Shown: positions 12,901-26,188 of the stretch, in pieces | Layout: each line of letters starts with the position of its first letter | Position numbering within the stretch: the first letter of the stretch is position 1 | Source: Trichinella spiralis | Taxonomy: Eukaryota; Nematoda; Enoplea; Trichinellida; Trichinellidae | NCBI GenBank assembly: GCA_000181795.3 | Contig: CM012953.1 | Coordinates: forward strand, 1,297,545-1,361,544 | Reading direction: 5' to 3' | DNA length: 64,000 nucleotides | The notes under the pieces: model-generated | Told to the model about the DNA's origin: nothing | What the model saw: only the letters and a program-made list of their open reading frames with translations | Database searches by the model: none | Position numbers and translations under genes: made by a program

Positions 12901-15900
12901 AAATGCATTTGCTTCGCAGATATACATATCAATCTCATAGGATATCTGTAATATCCCAGAAATCTATAATATCTGTGTAAAAGCTGTTAAACAAACTGTG
13001 ACTTATGATGACATTTGATATGTTAATTTATAAAACTTTATTTAAAAAAGTTATCAATGTCATGTATTCATGAAATTTTTTTATTATTCGAAATTTGATT
13101 TCAAAGGTGGATAATTTCGTACTGTTTACGAAGCTTTTGTTGCTTGCAAATTTTACAGAAAGATTCGATCGTTTGGTATGGATAATTTACAACGTTTACG
13201 TTTATCTACTGTGAAAGCTATTATCTGAAAAGTGACGACAGCTTTTAAATGCAACGTTTGATAAAAGTTTATTTGTCACAGTAGTCGAAGCAGTGCCGTC
13301 AAAAGTCAACTATTACTTTCTGACTATTATGCTGGCTAACAGTGAAATTGATTCACCAGTATTGATCTAAGCTGTTCACTTAGGCGAAGTTGACTACAGA
13401 GAAGAAACTGAAACCGTCTGTTCCATTTTTCAACGAAAGCTCCTACCTGGCAGTGTTCACAAACTTTTGTAAAGAAATTAATCCTAGTCATCAGTTGATT
13501 TACTGTGCTGTGTGGATGAGAGCAAAACTGATCCTAAAAATCAACAAATGTGATTCTAAGCTTTTCTGTCAAGTTTGTTTATCGCAGTAAAGCAGAAAAT
13601 TCAAAATGAAACTACCTGCTGCTCTACGTCGACATGTTGAAACAGTAGCTAACTACAAAGAGCTGCCGATTTTCTACTTTTCGAATAATTCCATTAGCAA
13701 ATTTACTAAGCATTATCAAAATTACACTCTAAAAATTTCATGCAAAAAAAATATTTTTGTTCTAAACATTGCATTGTTTGTTTCTATTTATATTGATCGA
13801 TAGTATTTCAGCGCTTTAAATTCATTTGCATAATATACTTGACCAAATTATAATGCTTGCTATTTCATGCTAGATGTATCATTATAAGGTATTTAGCCTG
13901 TTGTATTGAAAATTTTTTTAAAAAATCATGGGTGCTTCTTCAAAATTTTGCAAATCACTCCGTTTTGTAGTAGTATTTTTTTCAACAATGCAATCGGTTC
14001 TCTGCTAGTAATATTATTTACAAAAAAATTACAGCTCAACATATAGACTGATAGCATTCGGACAAGCAGTTTGAGTGTTCGAATATTTGAATGTAATGAA
14101 TGTGATGAGCTGCTAGAAATGGAAATTCTCTTGAGTTTTCCTATTTGGCTTACTTGTGGGAGGAGAAAGTAAATTTGATAAATAGCTCTGACAACCGACG
14201 GCCACTAGTTGAAACTCATTTTGTGGGATTCTTAAAAAAGAAATATCTGAAATTTAAATTAATTTCTCAGAAAGGGAAAACATTTTTCTACTGCTTGTAA
14301 AATTGAAATAGCATATCAAATGATAGACCTCAACGTTGATGCAAATAAGCCTTTTTTTCCTTCTAGTTTGTCTTAATTAACTTATGCCTAATAAAAGGAA
14401 ATGCATTCAAAATGTTATTCATTTTCAATTCATATGCGTATTTTGACATTCAGTTTATATTGTTTCATTAAATACTAACAATACAATGAAAATTAAAAAA
14501 AGACACGAATATTTGCATAAAATTTGCAAGCTTTTGGAAAGAAAAATAAAACAAGCAAATATTATTTATATATATACATGTATGCATTATTTCTTGGTTT
14601 TTTTTCTTTGAGATGTTAAAGAATTTATCAAATGATTGTTAATTTTTCAGTTTGAAAGCTACCGTAGAAGCAGTAATTTGGCAGCTGATGACGTCCACGA
14701 GAACTTTGTTATGGGTTTTGTTTTTGTTTTGAACGCCAGCGGTGCGGAATAGCTGCTTATGTTCAGCTTCATGTTTCAGCATATCATCGCTTATAAGTTG
14801 TTTGTGACGTTTCTGACAAGTGGAACGCGGACGCCTTGCGCCATAGGCGTTCGCATCAGGTGCCGAAACATTGGGCGCCGCTTTATGGGAACAAGTGTTG
14901 GCTAGCGTCGCGCCGGTGCCAGTAAGCTGACGCGTCGGAAAACAATGAAAGCTGACAAGTGTTCGGAACTGATTACTGGATTTTGTTGTTCTTTCCGGCG
15001 CCTGATGTTGCTGTCCTTCTGAACGAATCCACTGATGGACAGGTGCATGGCTCAGAGACCGCCGACCCCATCCGGCATGCAGAAATCGACACCAGCACGG
15101 CTTGTTTTCCAAGCCCAACAACACAACGCTCTTGCTTCATTCACAGTATGCCTGCCGATTTTGATGCTTTCCACCAGTCATCGTCAACGCTTTAAACAGC
15201 TACTCAACGCCATGCCGCCCTTTTCACGCTGACACTGTCAATAGGATACTAATGAAACGTCAACCTCTTGAAAATATTCGTGCCAAGGTCTTCTTCTCAA
15301 ATGAATGTTCAACCCATTCAAATTTCCATAATTCATATCTCTGCTGCATCAAAATTTTTACTCATTCATTGAAATATTTTCATCTGATCACAACAAAAAC
15401 AAATTATCATCTGAAAATTTTTAATAAAAACCCAACCTGCTTTTATAAAAATAACAATCACAGTGTTTGAATTTCTTCCACAGCATCATTGACTAGTTAA
15501 GCATAATATATTATCATCACTCTGATCAAAAAACATCCAGTATTCGGTGACTAATGATGCGATAAGCAACCCACAAAACTTACTTTTGATACAAATATTT
15601 CCAATATAATACAGAATAATTTACAAATAAAACTGAATTATTAAATCATAATGTAAAACTGAAATATCATTTCACAATTAATTTTTATTTAATAATGGTA
15701 TACTTTTAAAAAGTATCAATTTAACAGCGTTTATTAATAGGATTTCCATACCCATTTTCTTGTCAATATCCCTATAATTACATCTAATTATGAGAATATA
15801 CAATTAAATATTTGTAATGTTCAATAATTCTGCAAAACTTTAATTATTTTCATCGCTTACAGCATATTATAAAAATGCACGAGTAATTTTTTTTCGAACA

Positions 15901-18900
15901 ATTTTTAGCTACCTCCCAAAATGTTGAAATACATTTTTTGAATAAAGTAGCTTTAAAAGTTAATTTCTGAAGGATTGAATTTTTGAGAAAAATTACAAGT
16001 TGAAAAGTGCAGGAAGATGGTTTGCAATGAGAAATTTGACGTCCAAATTGGAGGTCGTGTTCGGGGTGAAAAGGGCGAAAATAGATTGGCCAAAATGAGC
16101 CAATTTTCCATCCATTACCGTAAACAGCATCAGTCAGTCGCGGAGGTGCTTGGACGGGCATTGCCAATGCGATCCCGAATCCCAAGGCGGTTGAACTGAC
16201 GTCCGGGTGTGAATATTGCTGGTGATTGTCGTGCATAATCGAGTTTATCGAGTCATTTTCATCCGTATCGACCAAGCTGAGCTTCAATCACGCAATCGTC
16301 CAGCTAACGTGGCTCCGTTGACAGGAACCAAAGTATTGGCCAGGGACGAGGTGACAGACCGGCGGCCACAAACAGAACAGTCGTTCCAATTCTACCAGGC
16401 AGACAATTATATTGCCGCCTTAATCCGGGATTAGCCGATTTCAGAACTTGCTAGTTTTTACCGATGAGGACTGTTTTCACCGACTTTGTCCAAATGACTA
16501 ACGGCTTACCGATGGTCAGCAAACAATGACCAAATCGAAGCTAAGCCGTCAGTCAGCTCATCCTCTTGCCGTTTTCCCTTCTCTGAGCCCATCGATCCGA
16601 CGGCCTGGTGGCTGATCGCCTTACCAGTTTCGTTTCTAAACAGGCAAACAGCCGGTCGATGTATTAAATGAGTCGATGCTTTATAGAAGCTTGCCCGCAA
16701 AGAGCAATCTGAGAAATACAACACCGAATGACACTTGGACAACGGCCATCTGTCGTGTAGATCACTTCAGTCCAGTGTCGCTGGTCATTTGATATGTAGT
16801 TTCAACGAAGACCACCCGCTGCGTTTTCGCGCCACAAACAGAAGCGATATGAACCTTTAGCAATGATACACACTTTTTACATTTTTTACAGATTTTAGCG
16901 TTACTTCAGTCAAATACACAAACAACATTCGAGGAATTAATCACTTAAACATGTATTAATTGTATAAACAAAATACAAGTTATTGCAGTTTTTATAATTT
17001 CAATATATTAAGAATATTATTTTGATCTATCAACAACAGAATTTTTTCTTTCATAAGTAATATTTATTTGCACTTGAACATCAGATTAGAAATCGACAGT
17101 AAGTTACATAAAACATTTTTACAGTAAAGCGGGTAAAAAATTGCGGTTTGAAGGTTTTTGAATTTGGAAAAGAAAATTACATGAAATTTTACAATATTGA
17201 GTAATATTTTAAAAATATTGCCTAAAACCGTAAAGTGTACAATGAAATGAAATAATGCGAAAAATAGTTTTTTTTTAGAAAAGCAAATTTCATCAAACTG
17301 AAAGAAAAATAATAGAAGTTTAAAAATTAATGTTCTTTCGGCAACAGATTCTACATTAGCATTCTTAAAACGGCAAAGTGGATGATAGCTTGATAAAAAA
17401 AATTATTTTTCACATGATAGCTATTTGTAACTCCGTGTAAGTGAAACACGTAAGCTTCAATTTTCGGTTGATGACTTTTTTTATAAAGAAGGCAAATTTT
17501 TAAAACGCATTGTTTGATTAAAACTCAACATATTAAAAATTATAAAAGTAAAAAAATACAGCTTTGCAATTCATAACGTAGCGTATCAGTAATTTACATC
17601 ATTTTGAAAATGTAAATACAATTTTTTGCTTCTATATAAAATTGTAACGTTCGTATTGCACAACTTACAAATTAAATTATTATTGATAGCTACAATTTTA
17701 ATTTCATTATTTCTTGGCATATTTAGCAGCGTCAAGCGTTTACAGCATTTTATAGAGTTTTATTGTACAGTTTTTGCTTTGCTGTGTTTTTCAAATAGCA
17801 TTTATATCAAAGTACTTTGCTATTTGTTGATATTAACGTTAGGCTTTTGTTTCCAGTAACTCTTGCAAAATTGCACTGGATATTTTTAATTATAATTTTA
17901 AAAATAACCAAGCACTTTAACAAATGACTTTTTTAACAGAAAAGTGTAAAAGTTCTTAATGTGATATGATGATTTTGTAATGCAAAAGTTATCATTTTCA
18001 AGCAGATTATCAGTTGAAAAACAGACTTTTGCATTGATACGTTATTTAAATATTAGTGAAATACATTTTTCACTGAATATAAATGGTTTAAAAGTAATTC
18101 ATTTGTTTAAAAAATTTCAAATTTACCCTATTCATTGAACAGCATGTAATTAGAGTAACATTTGACATTTGACAAATCCTGATGCCAAAATTGTTGCAAT
18201 CTGCAAAAGTTATGCAAATAAAATAGCACAAGAATGTTTCATTCATTTTTTAATTTTATCAAATTTATATTTAATATATGGTCAAACGATAACTTCGATT
18301 ACACAAACATTGTTTTAAAATGCTTTTCAAAATATTAACGATTTCGTAATACGCACAGTAGTTTCCTTTTAACTATAATAAAATATCTCATTTTAAGTAA
18401 TTAATTTAGCTAGCTTAATTTATACACCGCTTATTTTTTATTTTTCTGAATGTAATTCAATGTTTTTATAAATGAAAGTAATACATGTATGCATAGTTTG
18501 CCATATAAATCACCTTTCTTATAAATGTAAAACGTTAAAATAAAAGCGGTTCAACTATTCTATAAATTCATTGCTTTGATTTGTAAAAACGAACAGCGTT
18601 ATTTCAAGATTTATGATTTTAACATGGCAATATGAATTACTTTAGGCATTCATAAAATATTTTCATTACATTAAAAATGAATTTATACTTTTAAAGCTCG
18701 TTAAATATGATTTTTACATTTAGGCAAGAAAAATACTTTGATCGAGTTGTCTACTCAGTTATGCTTAAAATTGCAATACAACCAACAAGCGGATTTACGC
18801 GTTAACAATGTTAGCATGATGACAGTTTTAGAAAGAAATAAAGAAACCATTTATTGCTCTTGATATTTTGAAAAATATGCTGAAAAATGAAATTTGTCAA

Positions 18901-19249
18901 TGTTGACCATTTATGATTGATTTGATGGAAAATTTTTCAAAAATTCTTTTGACCCAGTATGTAAGAATGATATATGACGATTGTTTATTTGGAAAAATTA
19001 AATTTCAAGCATTGTTTTTTATCAGTTCAAATCAATTCAATGTTTCCTACATTTCCTCACATTACGAATATTAATTTCAACTGATAATAAACTTTGTTTA
19101 AAACTTATTTTACACATTAGAATTTTTACACGCTATTCTAAAGTTATAAAATGCCATTTTATTCCTGTATTCAAATCACTGTACCATTTGTTTAATGAAA
19201 AACTGCAAACAAAATACAAAACATTATCATATCTAGTGTGCAGTAAATA

Positions 19250-19585
19250 TTTGAAAAAAAGTCAAAGTAACTTTCATTTTATTATATTTTATAAAAATGA
19301 ATTATGTCTGTTTTGTTTCGAAGAGAGAAATGTAAAACAAAAAAAAATTTCAACAAATTTACTACAACTGTACAAAACTCATCAAGTACAATAGTGTATT
19401 TGATTTTTGATTCATTTTTTTAAAATGAATTTTAATTTATGAATTTCTAAATTTAGTTTAATAACGAAATAAAGATAAAGATGTATTTTCAATAACTAAA
19501 AATTACAAAAGATGAAGAACATTTAAAACAGCGCGCATCCATCAAATTGTACATTTGTATTTATTATTAAATTATCATAAACGCT
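19250..19585 (+). repeat. Left arm of a long inverted (foldback) repeat
   Basis: This segment is nearly the reverse complement of 21095-21440. The core 19362-19408 differs from the complement of 21278-21324 at one of 47 positions, and similarity continues, with small indels, over roughly 330 bp. The arms are separated by about 1.5 kb of AT-rich DNA without a convincing gene. A non-autonomous DNA transposon with long terminal inverted repeats fits; exact ends and target-site duplications were not resolved. Confidence 0.8.
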
Positions 19586-21094
19586 AATATTTCTGCTGAA
19601 TTTATTTTTTCAATGATGTTTTGCATTTTGTTTTTCATAATGCCGAATTTTCATTGATGTCGTGGAAAATATTTCCAATTTCCAATTCACATCGCTACGG
19701 TTAGCTTGAAGAAAATGAGCCAATGTCATATAATTTGCATATTGATAAGCTAGTCGCTGAAGAATATAATGTAAATTGTGAATGAAAGCTTTCAAGTAAA
19801 TTTCCATAAACAGATCAATTATAATCTAATTGAATTTATTTAAATTTTCTAATGTGTTAAACAATAAGTGTTGCTGAAATGAATACAGTCAACAGGCTAA
19901 ATTTCAAATTTCTTTTTCTTCATATAATTCTTAATATGTTTTTTTAAAAGATTATTTCTATCATTTAGGAAATATTCAATTCATATGTGCATCTTAATTT
20001 TATGGATTTTCAATCACTGATATTAGTGATGATATAAATTCCAGTTCTTAGGCAGTTTATCAGCGTGTTAAGCGGATTTGACTAGCCCCGTTAATAGTAG
20101 GACAGCATAATTCATCAAAATGTCACACTGACTACAAATTTGTATCATAAATTATTTCTCTAATCATTGTTTACATTCTTAACATTTTCTTGCACAACAG
20201 TTATTTCTATATTGTTGCCATTTTGATTCTTTTCAATATCAAACGTCATTAAATATTACAAATATATAGCTGTAGTATATTAATAAAAGTAACTCAATGA
20301 ACAGACAAAATAAATACCGATGTGCAAACATTTTCGTGCATACTATTTTACTCAATAAATCTGTACATGTACAAATGAAAAAATTATTTATTTAAAACTT
20401 ACGGGAAAAATTGTTTTTCACGAAAATGAAATTATTCAACTTGGACAAGTGGTAAATTCATAATTAATTTAATTTTAAAAAGTAATAAAATGTAAATTTT
20501 AACAAATATATCCATCAAACCAACAACTGTCCTATCGTTGATAACAGTTTAACAGTTTATTGTATTCGCACTAATAATGAATAATGAAATTTATTCGTTA
20601 TGCGTGGAATTTTATCAGCTTTCCAGACTAAAAGAGACTGGAAGAAAAGCGCGTAAAGCACATTATTAAAAGATTTCACTTCAGTACAATACTTTACACT
20701 ATACGAATGAGTTTTATTTTCATTTTTGTTGAATCAAAAAGTAAATTTTTATGGTCAAAATTTAATAAAATAATTATGCGATAATTTATTTTAACTGGAA
20801 TTGTTTAAAATAAAAATTGAATACAGTAAATTGTGTGAAATCAGGAACATTTAAAGAGTAAATTTAAGAATGAAATATGTTCAAAAACTAGTGAACACGT
20901 TCAAATAAGTAAAATGTTTATTTAAAAATATAAATATATTTTGAATAATTTTATATTTTTGTTCGATAAAAATAAACATTTTTACAAATTTTACAAATTG
21001 CGTACGGTATTATTTTGAGTATAGAAATAACTAAAGTAAATAAATAATCATTGAAAAATAAATTCAGTACAAATATTATCGTTTAGGATAATTT

Positions 21095-21440
21095 TTAATG
21101 TTTTTGTTTTATCATTTAATAATAAATACAAATGTACAACTTGATGGATGTTGGCTGTTTTAAATTTGTGTTCATCTTTTGTAATTTTCAGTTATTGAAA
21201 ATACATTTTAATCTTTATTTTGTTATTAAACTAAATTTATAAATACATAAATTAAAATTAATTAAAAAAAATGAATTAAAAATCAAATACACTATTGTAC
21301 TTGATCAGTTTTGTACAGTTGTAGTAAAATTGTTGGAAAAAATTTTTTGTTTCACATTTCTCTTTAGGAAACAAAACAGTCTTAATTTATTTTTATAAAA
21401 TAAAATAAAATGAAATATTATTTTTTTGATATCAATTTCA
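21095..21440 (-). repeat. Right arm of the long inverted (foldback) repeat
   Basis: Mirror copy of 19250-19585. Both arms share a decayed frame in inverse orientation (for example the residues FYKN and RNVKQK occur in both), which confirms the pairing at protein level although no functional product is evident. Confidence 0.8.
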
Positions 21441-21625
21441 CATTTACGCGGTAAAAATTGTTGATTTTTTTCGTATTTGAAATTCACCAAAATAAACTTC
21501 GTATAATAAAAACAGAATGTGTAAATTTTTTTAATATATTTTTTTTACATTGTTCAATTGTTTTTTTGAAATTAATCGATTAATTAATTAGAAAAGAACT
21601 GTAAGTTAGAAGATAGTTGAGAGAA

Positions 21626-21721
21626 ATGCAGGCATCATTCCTGAACATATTTTATCGTCGACTGTACTTGGGCTGTCGTAGTGCGTGGTATCGTCGTGCG
21701 TCGGTGGTACTTGAGTCTTAG
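21626..21721 (+). other. Short upstream ORF or alternative first exon before AKAP1
   Basis: A 31-codon ORF starts at an ATG at 21626 and ends at a TAG at 21719-21721. Its product is Arg-rich with hydrophobic residues and almost no acidic ones, like a mitochondrial presequence. A good donor (GTAAGATT, 21754) follows, and a polypyrimidine tract with AG lies at 21917-21940, just inside the annotated AKAP1 start. It may be a uORF in a spliced 5' leader, or splicing from within it could give a different AKAP1 N-terminus. Confidence 0.3.
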
Positions 21722-21907
21722 AATTTTTTTTCGCGCGTTTTCGCACCCGATTCAAGTAAGATTAATTTTCTGATTGTATTCAAAAATTGTCGAACGTTTC
21801 CATTGATTGTATTGTTTGTATAGTTTTGATAGCGGAGCAAAGTTGCCGGCGGAACAGGTCAGCGGCGTGCCAAGCAAGGCATTTGTCGTCTGAATCAAGC
21901 TTATAGC

Positions 21908-23805
21908 ATGCCAATTGTCTTTCCCCCTTTTTCCAGGCAGGTGTGTTTGGTCGGTAGTGTTGCTTGTTTGACGTCCGCAAGCGCCGCTTATTTGTTTTAT
22001 TGTTGGAAAAAATTTGTTCAGCGTGCGGAAAAATTTGCCAGCGTTGACCAAGCCGAAGTTGTCGTGGTGGATCAGGGCGACAAGTTGGGCAACAATAACC
22101 CAGCTCCAATTTCCGAGTGTGAAGTGACAGTGCCATTGAACCATAACTCCACTGAAAAGCCAATAATGTCTTACAAGCGGGGCGGTCGCGTCAATCACCG
22201 CAAGGCTAGCTTGAAAGCCGCTACCGGTAATGGGAACCAGAAATCACCAGAAGTGAACGTTGAAGATCCAGTGGCAGTTCCAATCGTCAATGGTCGACAA
22301 AATCCGACAAACGGAACAGAAACGAAAGGTGAGATATTTGAAATTTGAAAATTTCCATTTATTCCATTTATTATTAGAACGCGCGAACAATGGACGAAGA
22401 AGCTCTGAAGAAAATGTTCCTTCTGAAAATCGCAGTGATTATTACTCTTCTTCAAATGGGGATTCTGAAGGCAATTCCACAAACGGCACCCCAAATGGTG
22501 ACTGATAAATAGATTTTTTTTATTCAATTCGCTATTTCCGTATTCTCCTCTCACTGTGTTCTTTTTCTTGTTGTAGTGTTTTATAATGGGAGATTTGTCA
22601 ATGGTCAGTACAACGGCTCGGAGCGAAATTTTTACGATGGAAATAACAAAGAAAACGCTTACAGACCAGCCCAATCTGTCTGTACCGAACTGAGCGTTCG
22701 TGTGATGTCGTATTCGACGGTAGCTGGCCCCTGTTCTCAGGTAAATTGATCATTTTTTAATTAATTATATATATATATATATATATATTTTGTCTTTTTT
22801 GCTTCAATCTATCAACTTAATCTTGAAATATTTTACAGAATAATTAAAAAAAGTAAGTTCAAATTTAAATGATTAATAATGTTTTTTAAAAATTTCATCG
22901 ATGAAACTTAAACGAAATGAATTATCATCGTGTTATATAATCATCTTAAACCTGATCGAAAAAAATGAACTCTGCTTTTGGTTTTTTAATTTTTTTCCGC
23001 TTGTTTTACTTTGTTAAATATTGTTGAAGCTGCGGTTTTCATTTTTATTTTTTTTTCTTTATCAATGAGTGTCAAATTGTTTGATGAACAGTTTTTTTGT
23101 TTTTATCTTGTTATGTAAAGGTATGCGGGGGAGTATTTGTGAAATATGTGTATAGGTTTTTGCGTAGAAATTGATTTACATTCTTTTTCATAATTACTAT
23201 TTGAGTGTATTAATGGTATTTGATTCGTGATGATGAAATTTTTTTTAATCAGACAATGTTGCTTCATCCAGCAATAATAAGTAGTGATAAGTGACTTCAT
23301 CTTTATTGTCTGAATGAGTTTGCTTCTGATTGTTTGTTTGAAATTGCTGAAACAGGTGATGTATGATGTACCGTTTGGTGTTGGTTGGATGTGTATTTAC
23401 TGGTGTGTGTATTGTTGACTTGATTTAATTTAAACAAGAATCCCGCCGAAAAAATGAATCCACTCTTGCGTATCTTTTGCATCATCATTAAGTTCATCGA
23501 GCTTTCGCAGCGTTCGCGTTTCCTTCTTTTTGTTTAGTTGAGACGTTTTAAATGTTTGTAATAGGCAAATTTTTGTATTTCTTCTGCAGCAGACGAAGGT
23601 TTGATAGAAAAATCCACTGATCAAGTTTACATTAGAATCGGCAAACATGCTTTAAATGGTGCAGCTGTTATTCGATGCTGTTCATCATATCTCGCACGAC
23701 GACGACTGATTTTATCCGTTGATTTTCCCCCAACCGTAGCGCATATTTTCCCCAATATAATATATATATTCATATTGAATATTTCTTTTCTCGGGATTTT
23801 TTATG

Positions 23806-23836
<31 letters not shown>

Positions 23837-26188
23837 CACTAGTATTAGTAGTGGTGGTGGTAGTAGTAGAACTTGAGAACGAATTTCATTTTTTTGAGGG
23901 GGGGGGGAAATAGGAGCTATTTTTAGAAAAAAATATTTTTTTTCTTCTCTCACTTTGCAAAGTTCAGTTAATGCCGCAGAGATAGAGATAAGTTAAAGGT
24001 CAAGGCTTCTAACTGTTGCTAGTGAGTTTTTCTTTTCGTTATCAGTTGATTTTTTGTTCAAACTACAAATTCATTCTGAATGTTTCAAAATTTTTGCTGA
24101 CAACGATGATGCTAATTTACAATGACACTTGGAAGGCCAAATTACGTCGAAGAATTAATTTTTCTTTTCAACTATTTTTTTTAGCTCATGACTGTTTGGC
24201 TTTTTTACCAAATTTTTACAATTTAAACTTTTTTAACTTTAATGAATTAATTAAAAATAACATCTACAAGATGCGAGGGGATTGTTTGATTTTATATCTA
24301 GGGTTCGATGGAGAGTTATCCATCGGCTTCGTCATCCGTCGAAGCCTCGAATAATGCTTGGCGAGGCAGTGCTGCAGAGAGTGGCTACACATCGGTGCAG
24401 AGCTCCAATTTCGGCGAAAAGAAGGAGTACAATTTTGAAATACCAGCCAATCTTGTTGGACTTTTGATTGGACGCTCTGGTATCAATGTCAAGCGTATAC
24501 AAGAGTTATCCGGTTCAAAAATTTGGATAAACAGTCACTGCTTTAAAGACGGTTCCAAGATTTGCACTATTAGAGGTAAATAAATATATATATATACGAG
24601 GGGATGTTCTGATTTAAAGGAAATTATTATTATTATTTCTTTTTAAAATACGTAATATTTACACTTTTACAGGAGACCGTGATGCAATTAACAACGCACT
24701 TCGGGCAATCCGTAAACGTTTTCCATCGTCTCTGTATCCGATGTTGAAATTGACGCCGTTGGTTTTCGTGGACAGTTTCCATCTGCCAGCTGAAAAATTT
24801 TTGGATGTGAGTGGTTATTATAATTTTTTTTTATTATTGCATTTTTTCCATTTTAATCATTTTTCAACTTTTCAGCTAGAATTGCCAGTTGATGTTCCAA
24901 TCGAAACTACTATCTGTTTTATACAGAATGCGGTCCACTTTTTTGTTCAACAACCTACGCACCCAACTTATTTGATGCTGTCGGAATTTCAGGCGAATTT
25001 AAATAACGCTTACAATGCAAATGAATGCAATTTGTTGATTCCTGAACCAGTTGGTGGTCAGTTATTTATTATGATAATTTGTTTTATAATAAAATTTATT
25101 TCTTTGTTTGACGGAATGAATGAATATATACTTATTTCAGGTAATATGGTTTGCGTTGCATCGTTTGACAACGTTTGGTACCGCGTGATGACACTTGGCA
25201 CAGCTGAAGTGAATGAAAATGGAGAAAATGAGATTTGGATTCGTATTTTGGATTTTGGTGGCCTTGTGAAATCGCCGGTCTGGAATCTTCGACAAATACA
25301 GTATGTGAATAATAATGATAATAATAAGATGATGATGATTGTCTGTCCAATTTTGAAATGTTTACTTGTTATGTATATATGTTTTTCTTTCAGTGCTGAA
25401 TTTCTTAATTATCCGTTTCAAGCCACTGAAGTATTTTTGTCCAATTTGAAACCAATCAATGGTAAGATTTTATAAATTAAATTCCCCCTATATATCTATA
25501 TGTATTTACAGTTGTTGAAAAGTTTTTTTTTCCCATTTTAGTCAGTTGGATCTTTTCTGTCTGTTCAAGAATTATGACAAAGGATCATTTATTATTATTT
25601 TTTGCTATAATCAGCTTTTTTTATCATCTTTTTTATTCTATTTTTAATCATATATTGCAATGCATGCTTCAGACCTGCACTACATGTATATATTCATATG
25701 ACGTCATCGAATGTGAAGATGTTTTTTTTGTTCTTTTTATATTATTTCAATATTTTTGTTCATATACTAAGTTGATGAGATTACAGCAGTGTTGAATGTG
25801 TTCTTTTTCAAGCATATTAATTTTTTTGAAATTTTATTTTTAGAAGAGATTGGTTGGACTCAGGAATCATTAGAGCTTGTTAGACAGTTTACGGCTAACA
25901 AAATTGTGCATACTTGTTCAGTGTTTGGGCCTTCTTACTCCGGTCAACGATTTGTCGAAGTTTTTCTTTTCGATATGGTATTTATTTATTGTGATTTGGT
26001 TTTATAATTAAAAAAAAACAATTGTCATATTTGAAATCATCTAAAATTTTTGTTTGTTATTGACAAGTTAATTAATTAATTAATATGTAATTTTAATTAT
26101 GCTAATATTTCAGGAGATCAGGTTATCAACGTTGCTGGTTAGTAACTGCTGTGCCGAATGGATCGTTCCACCACAATTGACACAATGA
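21908..26188 (+). CDS. AKAP1: A-kinase anchor protein 1 (AKAP1), KH and Tudor domains
   Basis: AKAP1 sits on the mitochondrial outer membrane, tethers PKA and binds mRNAs for local translation. Ten exons join to 576 aa: 21908-22328, 22378-22497, 22577-22740, 24302-24575, 24673-24806, 24876-25056, 25141-25300, 25394-25461, 25844-25977 and 26114-26188. A hydrophobic anchor lies at about residues 12-32, followed by a low-complexity linker, a KH domain (about 277-345, with GRSG as the GxxG loop) and a Tudor domain (about 385-520, with FFVQQPTHPT and LDFGG motifs). The order anchor-KH-Tudor and the end (AEWIVPP near the C-terminus) match the family. It is shorter than human AKAP1 (about 900 aa), mostly in the linker; no PKA-binding helix was clearly identified. 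The start is uncertain: a polypyrimidine-AG runs through codons 4-11, so an upstream first exon could replace the first residues. Confidence 0.9.
22766..22789. repeat. (TA)n microsatellite in AKAP1 intron 3
   Basis: Twelve uninterrupted TA units just after the donor of exon 3. Confidence 0.9.
23808..23836. repeat. (ATT)n microsatellite in AKAP1 intron 3
   Basis: About nine to ten ATT units, followed by a degenerate AGT/GGT-rich stretch to about 23872. Confidence 0.9.

Larger units (their letters stand above)
6971..21620. other. About 15-kb gene desert between Tbx2/3 and AKAP1
   Basis: No gene was recognised. The background is very AT-rich with many stops in all frames. GC-richer islands stand out at about 7050-7330, 9860-10620, 14640-15240 and 16010-16860; their open frames show no recognisable domain. 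A foldback repeat pair occupies about 19250-19585 and 21095-21440. A short (AAT)n run is at 8634-8652. The desert flanks the likely promoter side of a developmental regulator, so distal enhancers are plausible, but this is inference. Confidence 0.5.
22741..24301 (+). other. Long intron 3 of AKAP1
   Basis: This 1.56-kb intron separates the linker exons from the KH exon. It holds (TA)n at 22766-22789, (ATT)n at 23808-23836 and a G-run near 23898-23907. No further exon is needed: exon 3 ends in phase 0 (CAG) and exon 4 resumes in frame (GGT). Confidence 0.6.

Noticed and set aside
15850-16287. 145-codon minus-strand frame
   Set aside because: No domain; its C-terminal part is AT-rich intergenic composition. 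Kept only as part of the GC-island observation.
21752-22198. 148- and 127-codon minus-strand frames over AKAP1 exon 1
   Set aside because: The sense strand carries the AKAP1 anchor exon with good splice sites; the antisense frames show no domain.
22195-22674. 159-codon minus-strand frame
   Set aside because: It runs across AKAP1 exons 1-3 and their introns in antisense and has no family resemblance.
24016-24354. 112-codon frame upstream of the KH exon
   Set aside because: Intronic, Phe-rich translation of T-rich DNA; the splice acceptor at 24301 cuts it and the KH frame is different.
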